Shown piece by piece: positions 15,069-21,983 of a stretch of 39,411 nucleotides of DNA (position 1 is the stretch's first letter; each line of letters begins with the position of its first letter). The stretch is from Amycolatopsis echigonensis (GTDB lineage Bacteria; Actinomycetota; Actinomycetes; Mycobacteriales; Pseudonocardiaceae). The position numbers and the translations under genes are program-made. The DNA lies in the NCBI RefSeq assembly GCF_014174495.1, contig NZ_JACJHR010000080.1:1-39411 (forward strand), given 5' to 3'. The notes beneath the pieces were generated by a model that saw only the letters and a program-made list of their open reading frames with translations, was not told the DNA's origin and made no database searches.

Positions 15069-15885
15069 GGCGGGCGCGGCGGCCGAAACCCGGCCGCCGC
15101 ACGCCCGGGTGCCGTTGCTCCTGTGGTTCCCCGCCGTGGCGGCGCTGGCGCTCGTGGTCCTGCCGGTCATCGGTCTCCTGGTGCGGTCCGATCTCACCCG
15201 GCTGCCGTCGCTGCTGGTCACGACTTCGTCGCTGAACGCGCTCCGGCTGTCGCTGGTGACCGCCGCACTGTCCACAGTGGCCTGTGTGGTGCTCGGCGTT
15301 CCGCTGGCGGTCGTGCTGGCCCGCTCCCGGGTGCCGGGCGTGCGGATGCTGCGTTCGATCGTGCTGCTGCCGCTCGTGCTGCCGCCCGTGGTCGGCGGCC
15401 TGGCTTTGCTGTACCTGTTGGGGCGCAAGGGTTTCCTCGGCGTACTGATCAACTGGCTGACCGGCGAGCAGGTTCCGTTCACGACGGCCGCGGTGGTCAT
15501 CGCGCAGACGTTCGTGGCGATGCCCTTCCTCGTGGTCAGCCTGGAAGGTGCGCTGCGCGGCTCCGGCGACCGCTACGAGCAGGTCGCTTCGACGCTCGGC
15601 GCGCGTCCGTGGACGGTGTTCCGCCGGGTGACGCTGCCGTTGCTGCTGCCCGCGCTGGGGTCCGGTGTGGTGCTGAGCTTCGCCCGCGCGCTGGGCGAGT
15701 TCGGCGCGACCATCACGTTCGCGGGCAGTCTGGAAGGCGTGACCCGGACGCTGCCGCTCGAGGTCTACACACAGGCCGAAGTGGACATCGACAGCGCGGT
15801 CGCGCTCGCGCTGCTGCTGATCGTGGTCGCGATCCTCGTTATCGCGGTCGCGCGGCCGCGGTCGTGGGAAGGCGGTCTGCGTTGA
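15052..15885 (+). CDS. modB: Molybdate ABC transporter, permease
   Basis: A 277-aa inner-membrane permease with about six hydrophobic segments, beginning LLLWFPAVAALALVVLPVIG. The ABC permease loop is EGALRGSGDRYEQVASTLGA, where EAA-type contacts with ModC are made, followed by GEFGATITFAGS, a ModB hallmark. The start is uncertain. TTG 15052 overlaps modA and would rely on coupling; GTG 15109 gives a shorter N-terminus but has no ribosome site. The stop overlaps the modC start (TTGA). Confidence 0.92.
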   Translation: MVLASKAGAAAETRPPHARVPLLLWFPAVAALALVVLPVIGLLVRSDLTRLPSLLVTTSSLNALRLSLVTAALSTVACVVLGVPLAVVLARSRVPGVRMLRSIVLLPLVLPPVVGGLALLYLLGRKGFLGVLINWLTGEQVPFTTAAVVIAQTFVAMPFLVVSLEGALRGSGDRYEQVASTLGARPWTVFRRVTLPLLLPALGSGVVLSFARALGEFGATITFAGSLEGVTRTLPLEVYTQAEVDIDSAVALALLLIVVAILVIAVARPRSWEGGLR

Positions 15886-16961
15886 CGCTCTCCGCGCGGC
15901 TCGCGCTGACCCGCGGCGAGTTCTCGCTCGAGGTCGAGTTCACTGTGCCCGGCGGCACCGTGCTCGCGCTGCTCGGGCCCAATGGCTCCGGGAAGTCCAC
16001 TGTGCTCGGCAGCCTCGCCGGTCTGCTGTCGGTGACCTCGGCAGACGTCACGCTCGCCGACCGGCGGCTGGCCGGCAACGGGGTCGACTTGCCGCCGCAC
16101 GAACGGCGGATCGGTTTGCTCTCCCAGGACGCATTGCTGTTCCCGCATCTGTCCGCAATGGACAATGTCGCGTTCTCGCCGCGCTCGACCGGGACCAGCC
16201 GCGCGGAGGCGCGGGCGATCGCCTCGCGGTGGCTGGCCGAAGTGGACGCGGCGGAGTTCGCGAACCGGCGGCCGAGCCAGCTGTCCGGCGGGCAGCAGCA
16301 GCGGGTGGCGATCGCGCGAGCGCTGGCGTCCGCGCCGGATTTGCTGCTGCTGGACGAGCCGTTCGCCGCGCTCGACGTGGACTCGGCACCGGCGATCCGC
16401 GGTTTGCTGCGCCGAGTGCTGCGCGACGGCCCGACGACGGTGCTGGTCACGCACGACCCGCTGGACGCGTTGGCGTTGGCTGATCACGTCGCGGTGATGA
16501 ACGGCGGCCGGATCGTCGAACGCGGTCCGACCCGGGAAGTGCTGGCCGCACCGCGGACGCCGTTCACCGCGCGGATCGCCGGGCTGAACCTGGTGTCCGG
16601 AGTGGCGGTGGAGGACGGATTGCGCACGCCGCCGGGGGAAGTGGTGACGGGTCTGCTGACGCCCGACACCGTGGTGGGCGAGGCGGCGGTCGCGGTGTTC
16701 GCGCCGAACGCTGTCGCGGTCTATCCGCACGATGGCGAGCACCACGGCAGCCCGCGCAACACCACCGACGCCGTCGTCGCGGCACTGGAACCGCACGGGC
16801 CGGTGATCCGCGTCCGCACCGAGGGCGGCGGCTGGGCACACGGCTTGACCGCCGACCTCACCCCGGCCGCCGTCGCCGAACTCGCACTGGAGCCCGGCTC
16901 GGCGGTGACGCTGTCGGTGAAGGCCGCGACCGTGGCGGTGCATCCGGCCGCAGCCTCCTGA
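15882..16961 (+). CDS. modC: Molybdate ABC transporter, ATPase with TOBE domain
   Basis: A 359-aa ATPase. Walker A is GPNGSGKST (32-40), Q-loop LLSQDALLFPHL, signature LSGGQQQR (134-141), Walker B LLLLDEPFAALD and H-loop VTHDPLDALALADH. The C-terminal ~90 residues (DAVVAALEPHGPVIRVR to LSVKAATVAVHP) form a TOBE-type regulatory domain. It starts at TTG 15882, overlapping modB's stop by 4 bases, with GGAAGGCGG upstream. It powers molybdate import with ModA and ModB. It is the last gene of the operon; a palindromic element follows 6 bases after the stop. Confidence 0.94.
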   Translation: MTLSARLALTRGEFSLEVEFTVPGGTVLALLGPNGSGKSTVLGSLAGLLSVTSADVTLADRRLAGNGVDLPPHERRIGLLSQDALLFPHLSAMDNVAFSPRSTGTSRAEARAIASRWLAEVDAAEFANRRPSQLSGGQQQRVAIARALASAPDLLLLDEPFAALDVDSAPAIRGLLRRVLRDGPTTVLVTHDPLDALALADHVAVMNGGRIVERGPTREVLAAPRTPFTARIAGLNLVSGVAVEDGLRTPPGEVVTGLLTPDTVVGEAAVAVFAPNAVAVYPHDGEHHGSPRNTTDAVVAALEPHGPVIRVRTEGGGWAHGLTADLTPAAVAELALEPGSAVTLSVKAATVAVHPAAAS

Positions 16962-16967
16962 TCTGAG

Positions 16968-17020
16968 CGCCCCGCAGTGGCGTTGGTGGCGCTGGACGCA
17001 CCGAATGCGGCATTGGGGCG
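16968..17020. repeat. 53-nt imperfect palindrome at the edge of a gene remnant
   Basis: The element is bounded by CGCCCC and GGGGCG, with ~24-base arms that pair imperfectly around CTGGA. It lies 6 bases after modC and ends exactly where the multicopper oxidase remnant loses homology (around 17022). Its GCATTGGGG end is shared with the palindrome at 4912-4967. It could act as modC terminator, and it may be a small mobile palindromic element. Confidence 0.45.
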
Positions 17021-17021
17021 A

Positions 17022-17403
17022 ACCGTCGGCGATCGAGTAGCCGGGCCGGTCGAGCTCGCGGCCGGCCCGGCTGGTCGGCCCGTCGGCCACCGGTCCTCGC
17101 ACGGCGACCAACGGGAATTTTCCTTCTATTTCGTTCGACCACGCAACTCGCAGTTGTTTGCCGCTGCGCGCTTCGATTGTCGGCCCCGGGAAAATGTCCG
17201 GCATAGGTCCACAAGGTGCTCGGCGGAAATGGCGAGTGCAGCCGTTGCCGCTTCGCCGCCAGTGGAATGGTGAACATGTCCTCACCCCACCACGGCGGCC
17301 GCAGCACTGGCGGAACCGGCAGCGGGTCAAGGAATTTCGTCAGCCCCCAGTTCGGCCCGGCGATCGGGTCCGCGACGGCCGGACGGTCGGCGATTTCTGC
17401 CAT
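17022..17403 (-). pseudogene. Multicopper oxidase remnant (PhsA/CotA/bilirubin-oxidase type), frameshifted and truncated
   Basis: The first ~75 codons from ATG 17403 read as a multicopper oxidase N-terminus: GLTKFLDPLPVPPVLRPP, MFTIPLAAKRQRLHS and PSTLWTYAGHFPG. The frame then shifts at the CCCC run at 17184-17187 (one base too many). Homology continues in the next frame: PTIEARSGKQLRVAWSNEIE, GKFPLVAVRGPVADG and RELDRPGYSIADG. It ends near 17022, against the palindrome at 16968-17020. All copper-binding HxH and HCHxxxH motifs of the ~500-600-aa family would lie beyond this point and are missing. A good ribosome site (GAAGGGGG) still stands before the ATG. Loss seems fairly recent, because the remaining protein sequence is well kept. 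Confidence 0.8.
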
Positions 17404-17584
17404 CAGGTTGTTCCCCCTTCAATGCGAGGGGCGGGAAGAATCGCGCAACGGCGAATACGCCGGTGTTTACGGAAAAGATTCCCCCGAACCCCCTCGGCGA
17501 CCGGCGGCGCGACTCCCCTCGCGTTACCGGAAATTTCCACTGTAGTCGTTTTCGTCGTATGCCGCAGGCGTCTCGCGCGCGTGA
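17404..17584. other. Spacer between the oxidase remnant and the HAD gene
   Basis: A divergent intergenic stretch of 181 bases. It holds the remnant's ribosome site next to 17404 and probably its old promoter. No ORF with recognisable content was seen. Confidence 0.4.
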
Positions 17585-17590
17585 TAGGTT
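17585..17590 (+). promoter_or_regulatory. Leaderless-type -10 of the HAD-IIA gene
   Basis: TAGGTT followed by 7 bases and ATG 17598, in the context GTGATAGGTTTT. No ribosome site is present before that ATG, which fits a leaderless message. Confidence 0.45.
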
Positions 17591-17597
17591 TTCGCGC

Positions 17598-18392
17598 ATG
17601 AGCGAAGGCCGGTGGACATATCTCTCCGACATGGACGGTGTGCTGGTCAGGGAGGAACATCTCGTCCCGAGGGCGGACGAGTTCCTCGACGAACTGCGAA
17701 GCAACGAGATCGATTTCCTGGTGCTCACCAATAACTCGATCTACACCCCGCGCGACTTGCGCGCGCGGCTGTTGCGCACCGGATTGGACATCCCCGAGGA
17801 ATCGATCTGGACCTCCGCGCTGGCGACCGCGAAGTTCCTCGCGTCGCAGCGGCCCAACGGCTCGGCGTTCGTGATCGGCGAGGCCGGGCTCACCACGGCG
17901 TTGCACGAGGTCGGCTACGTGCTGACCGAACGCGACCCGGACTACGTCGTGCTCGGCGAGACCCGCACGTACAGCTTCAGCGCGATCACGCGCGCGATCC
18001 GGCTGATCGAGGGCGGCGCGAAGTTCATCGCGACCAACCCGGACGCGACCGGCCCGAGCGTCGAGGGCTCGATGCCGGCCACCGGGTCCGTCGCGGCGCT
18101 GATCGAGCGGGCCACCGGCCGCTCGCCGTACTACGTCGGCAAGCCGAACCCGCTGATGATGCGGTCCGCGCTGCGCCGGCTGGGCGCGCATTCGGAGTCG
18201 ACGCTCATGATCGGCGACCGGATGGACACCGACGTGCACTCCGGGATCGAGGCGGGACTGCAGACCATTCTGGTGCTCACCGGCATCTCGAACGAGGAGT
18301 CGGTGGAGAGCTATCCCTACCGGCCGACGAAGGTGATCGGCTCGGTCGCCGACCTGATCGGGCGAACGCTCGACCCGTTCGGCGAAGGCTGA
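17598..18392 (+). CDS. HAD-IIA family phosphatase (NagD-like)
   Basis: A 264-aa cytosolic phosphatase of the haloacid dehalogenase superfamily, subclass IIA. Motif I is DMDGVLV (Asp11 nucleophile, Asp13), motif II VLTNNSIYTPRD, motif III lysine and loop in YVGKPNPLMMRSALRRLG, and motif IV MIGDRMDTDVHSGIEAG. The cap contains VVLGETRTYSFSAITRAIRL and FIATNPDATGPSVEG. NagD/AraL-type enzymes dephosphorylate nucleotides and small sugar phosphates; the substrate cannot be read from sequence. Start: ATG 17598, supported by the leaderless-type hexamer. A frame extension to 17463 is rejected. Confidence 0.9.
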   Translation: MSEGRWTYLSDMDGVLVREEHLVPRADEFLDELRSNEIDFLVLTNNSIYTPRDLRARLLRTGLDIPEESIWTSALATAKFLASQRPNGSAFVIGEAGLTTALHEVGYVLTERDPDYVVLGETRTYSFSAITRAIRLIEGGAKFIATNPDATGPSVEGSMPATGSVAALIERATGRSPYYVGKPNPLMMRSALRRLGAHSESTLMIGDRMDTDVHSGIEAGLQTILVLTGISNEESVESYPYRPTKVIGSVADLIGRTLDPFGEG

Positions 18393-18429
18393 CCGCCCAC
18401 CGCCCGGGAACAGGGCATATCGTCGAACA

Positions 18430-19224
18430 ATGAGCGTCTATGTGGTGGGCGACGTCCACGGGCACCGGGACGCCCTGGTTGACGCGCTGCGCGCCGAGGG
18501 CCTGGTCGACAGCGACGGCAACTGGGCCGGCGCCGAAGACCGATTGTGGTTCCTCGGCGACTTCACCGACCGCGGCCCGGACGGCGTCGGGGTGATCGAC
18601 CTCGTGCGCGGGCTGCAGGCGCAGGCGGCCGAGGCGGGCGGGTCGGTGCAGATGCTGCTCGGCAACCACGAGATCCTGCTGCTGGGGATGTACCACTTCG
18701 GCGACCGCCCGGTGCCGTCCGACTTCGGCCCGCGCAGTTTCGCGCGCAGCTGGGAGATCAACGGCGGCCTGCTGTCGGACCAGGACCGGCTCACCCCCGA
18801 GCACATCGAATGGCTCACCGCTCGCCCGCTGGTCGCGGTCGACGAGGACCACCTGCTGCTGCACTCGGACACCCTCGAGTACCTCGACTGGGGCGAGGAC
18901 ATCGACTCGATCAACGCCACCGCGCACGACATCCTGTCCGGCAGCAACATCGAGGACTGGTGGGACGTGTGGCGGCGGATGACCACCCGGTACGCCTTCC
19001 GCGGCCCGGACGGCGAGGAGAACGCCGATCGGCTGCTGGACGCGTTGGGCGGTTCGCGGATCGTGCACGGGCACAGCGTCATCGCCGACCAGTTGGGCAT
19101 CCACCCGACGCAGATCGAGGGCCCGTATCTCTACGCCGGCGGGAAAGCACTGGGCATCGACGGCGGGCTGTTCGTCGGCGGGCCGTGCCTCGTGGTGAAG
19201 CTGCCCTTCGAGCCGGAGGATTAG
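18430..19224 (+). CDS. Metallophosphoesterase (calcineurin-like)
   Basis: A 264-aa metallophosphoesterase with the two-metal-site motifs in order: GDVHGHRDAL (Asp8, His10), GDFTDRGPDG, GNHEILLLG, LLLHSDTLEY and IVHGHSVIADQ. This is the PPP/ApaH-like type, so phosphoprotein or nucleotide substrates are possible. It starts 37 bases after the HAD gene; TATCGT lies 6 bases before the ATG, so it may have its own leaderless start. Its TAG stop overlaps the TAA stop of the convergent reductase gene at 19221-19224. Confidence 0.9.
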   Translation: MSVYVVGDVHGHRDALVDALRAEGLVDSDGNWAGAEDRLWFLGDFTDRGPDGVGVIDLVRGLQAQAAEAGGSVQMLLGNHEILLLGMYHFGDRPVPSDFGPRSFARSWEINGGLLSDQDRLTPEHIEWLTARPLVAVDEDHLLLHSDTLEYLDWGEDIDSINATAHDILSGSNIEDWWDVWRRMTTRYAFRGPDGEENADRLLDALGGSRIVHGHSVIADQLGIHPTQIEGPYLYAGGKALGIDGGLFVGGPCLVVKLPFEPED

Positions 19225-19781
19225 CCGGCCGGGGCGTACCGCAGCTCGAGGATTCCGGACGGGAAGGCGGTGCTCTTCACCAGGCGCAGCCGCCGCGCTT
19301 CGTCCAGTTCGGGGAACAGCGCCGCGCCCTTGCCGGTGACGGCGGGGAGCACCCACAGGCGGTACTCGTCGACCACGCCGAGCTTGATCAGCGAGTGCAG
19401 GAGCGCGGTGCCGCCCGCGGCGACGAGGTCCTTGCCGGGCTCGGCCTTGAGCTTGGCGATCTCCTCCGCGAGGTCGCCGCTGGCGATCCGGGTCTCGGCC
19501 CAGTCGGTGGTGGTGAGCGTTCTGGAGAACACGATCTTGGGGATCGCGTTCATCGCCTTGGCCGACGGGTGGTCCGACGTGGGCCAGAAGCCCGCCATGG
19601 CCTCGTACGTGGTGCGGCCCATGAGGAAGGCCCCGGCGTCCCACAGCTGGTCGACGAAGTATTTCTCCTGCTCGGGGTCGTCGATCGACATCATGACGTC
19701 CCGGATGCCGTTGTCGGCGTCGGCGCTCTTGCCGTCGAGGGAGACGTAGAAACCGAGGATCAGCTTTCGCGTGGTTGTCAT
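19221..19781 (-). CDS. Dihydrofolate reductase-family protein (RibD C-terminal type)
   Basis: A 186-aa protein of the RibD_C/DHFR-like family: RKLILGFYVSLDGKSAD, DAGAFLMGRTTYEAMAGFW, PKIVFSRTLTTTDWAETRI, KDLVAAGGTALLHSLIKLG and VDEYRLWVLPAVTGKG. Family members bind NADPH; the substrate is mostly unknown, and it is unlikely to be the housekeeping DHFR. The ATG at 19781 lies about 30 bases downstream (minus strand) of an A/T-rich inverted repeat. Its stop overlaps the convergent phosphoesterase stop. Confidence 0.88.
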   Translation of the reverse strand: MTTTRKLILGFYVSLDGKSADADNGIRDVMMSIDDPEQEKYFVDQLWDAGAFLMGRTTYEAMAGFWPTSDHPSAKAMNAIPKIVFSRTLTTTDWAETRIASGDLAEEIAKLKAEPGKDLVAAGGTALLHSLIKLGVVDEYRLWVLPAVTGKGAALFPELDEARRLRLVKSTAFPSGILELRYAPAG

Positions 19782-19809
19782 GCGCCCAGCGTGCTGCCGA
19801 TGGTTTGAG

Positions 19810-19821
19810 TTGTCAAGACAA
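19810..19821. promoter_or_regulatory. TTGTC-AA-GACAA inverted repeat before the DHFR-like gene
   Basis: This 5-bp-arm inverted repeat is set in an A/T-rich patch (AAAATTATTTTT) that stands out in this GC-rich DNA. On the minus strand it contains TTGACA, and a TAATTT hexamer lies just upstream. It looks like a promoter-operator of the MarR or ArsR kind, 28 bases before the ATG at 19781. Confidence 0.35.
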
Positions 19822-19854
19822 AATTATTTTTCGGTTGGACGTGCTGACACGCCC

Positions 19855-19884
19855 CGAGGCGCACCGGGCAGCCGGTGCACCTCG
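19855..19884 (-). terminator. Hairpin after yccF
   Basis: CGAGG-C-GCACCGG pairs with CCGGTGC-A-CCTCG around a GCAG loop (12 pairs, one mismatch), 24 bases past the yccF stop. It is a good terminator candidate for the EspG-PhzF-YccF strand. Confidence 0.6.
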
Positions 19885-19907
19885 TGCGGATCAAGCGAAG
19901 GCGGACC

Positions 19908-20279
19908 TCACGCTTCGACGATCTCCTTGCCCAGCGGCATCAGCGAGATCGGGATCATCTTGAAGTTGGCCAGTCCCAGCGGGATGCCGATGATCGTCAG
20001 GCACTGCAAGGCCCCGGTGATCAGGTGGCCGATGCTGAGCCACAGTCCGGCGACCAGGAACCAGATCACGTTGCCGACGAACGAGCCGGCCCCGGCGTCG
20101 CGCCGGTCGATCACCGTCCGGCCGAAGGGCCACAGCGCGTAGTTCGCGATCCGGAACGACGCGATTCCGAACGGGATCGTGACGATCAGGACGCAGCAGA
20201 CCACTCCGGCCAGCAGGTAGCCCAGCGCCATCCAGAAACCGGCAAGGACGAGCCAGATCACGTTGAGGATCAAGCGCAT
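19908..20279 (-). CDS. YccF-domain membrane protein
   Basis: A 123-aa inner-membrane protein with two copies of the YccF domain: LNVIWLVLAGFWMALGYLLA and GNVIWFLVAGLWLSIGHLIT, each followed by a second hydrophobic stretch (TIPFGIASFRIANYALWPFG; IGIPLGLANFKMIPISLMPLG). Four membrane segments are expected. The family has no established function. Its ATG overlaps the phzF-like stop by one base (TGATG), so the two are co-translated. Confidence 0.9.
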   Translation of the reverse strand: MRLILNVIWLVLAGFWMALGYLLAGVVCCVLIVTIPFGIASFRIANYALWPFGRTVIDRRDAGAGSFVGNVIWFLVAGLWLSIGHLITGALQCLTIIGIPLGLANFKMIPISLMPLGKEIVEA

Positions 20280-21025
20280 CAGACGTGCAACTCCCCGCTC
20301 ACTACGGTGACGGCCTGGCCGCGCAGCAGCACGCGGTCGTCGCGGACTTCGGTGCGTACGGTTCCGCCTCGGGCGGAGACCTGCTGCCCGACGAGAGCGG
20401 ATTTGCCCAGTTCCCGCGCCCAGTACGGAGCCAGAGAACAGTGCGCGGACCCGGTGACCGGATCCTCGTCGACGCCTACGCCAGGCCCGAAGAACCGGCT
20501 GACGAAGTCGTCGCCCGCCGCGGTGATGATGAGCCGTCCGGTCCAGGTGGCGCGGAGGGCGTCGAGGTCCGGCTCGGCGTTCCGGACCGCTTCGACGCTG
20601 TCGAGCACCGCGAAGAGGTTCTCGCGAGCCCGGCCGGCGAACTTCACGGGTGCCTTGAGAATGTGGGAGAGGTCTTCGCCGGTCTCGACGGGCGGGTCGG
20701 CCGGGAAGTCCATCTCGATCCAGCCGTCGGCCTTCGTGCAGGTCAGCTGGCCGCTGAGGGTGTCGTAAACCTGGTGTCCGCCAAGGACATGCGTAACCGC
20801 GATGGTGGCGTGCCCGCAGAGCGAGACCTCGTCGGTCGGGGTGAACCAGCGGAGCGATTTCGCGCCGTCGCCGGCGTTGACGACAAAAGCGGTCTCGGAG
20901 TGCTTCATCTCCGCCGCGACCTGCTGCATCCACGTCGCGTCCGCGGGTTGTTCGAGGACGACGACTCCAGCCGGGTTGCCGGCGAAGGCCTGGTCGGTGA
21001 AGGCGTCGACTAGGTGAAATCGCAT
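20279..21025 (-). CDS. PhzF-family isomerase-like protein
   Basis: A 248-aa protein of the PhzF/diaminopimelate-epimerase-like fold: FHLVDAFTDQAFAGNPAGV, the catalytic Glu44 in MKHSETAFV, SLCGHATIAVTHVL, and GVDEDPVTGSAHCSLAPYW. Members isomerise small metabolites; only one of them makes phenazine, and no phenazine genes are nearby, so the substrate is unknown. Slightly shorter than the usual ~260-280 aa. It is followed by yccF with a one-base overlap and preceded at 57 bases by EspG, perhaps as one transcript. Confidence 0.9.
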   Translation of the reverse strand: MRFHLVDAFTDQAFAGNPAGVVVLEQPADATWMQQVAAEMKHSETAFVVNAGDGAKSLRWFTPTDEVSLCGHATIAVTHVLGGHQVYDTLSGQLTCTKADGWIEMDFPADPPVETGEDLSHILKAPVKFAGRARENLFAVLDSVEAVRNAEPDLDALRATWTGRLIITAAGDDFVSRFFGPGVGVDEDPVTGSAHCSLAPYWARELGKSALVGQQVSARGGTVRTEVRDDRVLLRGQAVTVVSGELHV

Positions 21026-21082
21026 GGAACCGATCTTGCCTTGCCGCGCGGGGCCGGGGCATCGGGGATTAGCCCTGAATTC

Positions 21083-21820
21083 TCAGCGCACGCCCTCGTC
21101 GATCGTCTCCAGCAGCCACTTCCGCAGATGTGCGCCCGTCGAAGGCGTGAAGTGGAGCCGGAATCCGCCGTCGGGCAACGGCTCCGAGAACGTCAGGTAC
21201 CGGCCGCCGTCGGTGTCCACGAACGTCGCCGTCGAGACCGGCCGGAGCGTGCCTTGCCCTGGCCGCAGCGAAAGTTCGACGGTTCCGTGCCGGTGCAGCG
21301 GCCACTGCGAGTACCCCGCCAGCGCGTCGCGGTCCCGGCGCGAGGGCGCCGGAGGCTCGCCGTTGCGTTTCGCCGGCGGGGCTTGGGTGATCGCCACCGG
21401 GGAGACGGGCATCGCGGGATAAGGCGGGAACATGCTCAGCAGCAGATCGACCAGCCGTTCCGGCCGGACCTGGCGGAAGCGAAGGCCGTCGTCGACCTGT
21501 TCCGAGAACACGCCGAGGCCCTCGCCGATGCACGCGCGGTACAGCACGATCCCGGACGGCGGTTCGGCCGCGCGCACGATGATCAGCACGTCGGGCCTGG
21601 TCCAGGCGCGCAGGGTCGCTTCGACGTCCCGGTCGAGTTTCTCCGCGTCGGCGAGGCCGCGGCCGCGCAGAGCGTTCCACGCCTCGTCGGCCAGCCGGTT
21701 GTGCTCGGTCATCGTCGCGCCCGCGCTGCGGATCTCGAACGGATGCCACGACGCGGGCAGTCCGGTGCGCCGCACCGCCACGTCGGTCTCGGTCCAGCCC
21801 AGGGAGAATTCCTCCGGCAA
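21083..21820 (-). CDS. EspG-family ESX secretion-associated protein
   Basis: A 245-aa cytosolic protein resembling EspG, the chaperone for type VII secretion substrates. Matching stretches are SWHPFEIRSAGATMTEHNRL, EAWNALRGRGLADAEKLDRD, LRAWTRPDVLIIVRA, VDLLLSMFPPYPAMPVSPVA and TPSTGAHLRKWLLETIDEG. TTG at 21820 was chosen: GAGGGG lies 9 bases before it and the protein then begins PEEFSLGWTE. GTG 21841 is an alternative. No WXG100, EccC or PPE gene lies in the window, so it is a lone copy, as often seen in this order. The family call rests on eye recognition. Confidence 0.75.
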   Translation of the reverse strand: MPEEFSLGWTETDVAVRRTGLPASWHPFEIRSAGATMTEHNRLADEAWNALRGRGLADAEKLDRDVEATLRAWTRPDVLIIVRAAEPPSGIVLYRACIGEGLGVFSEQVDDGLRFRQVRPERLVDLLLSMFPPYPAMPVSPVAITQAPPAKRNGEPPAPSRRDRDALAGYSQWPLHRHGTVELSLRPGQGTLRPVSTATFVDTDGGRYLTFSEPLPDGGFRLHFTPSTGAHLRKWLLETIDEGVR

Positions 21821-21983
21821 CGTCCCCGTCCCCTCGCGCACGAAACAACCCGCACCGAGGGTAGCGGAACGCGCACGACGATCAGCCGCTCGTGCGAGCG
21901 CACCCCACAAGGAGGGTGGCGGAAAGGTCCGAAATCGAGCTTAGACTCGGGCTCGTCGAAGAAGACCGCCACGGGAGGCACCG

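Noticed and set aside
15765..17330. 521-aa minus-strand frame as an intact oxidase gene
   Set aside because: Only the part from about 17187 to 17022 matches a multicopper oxidase; the remainder is antisense to modC.
20279..21025. Phenazine biosynthesis gene
   Set aside because: PhzF-like fold only; no other phenazine genes in the window, and most family members have other roles.
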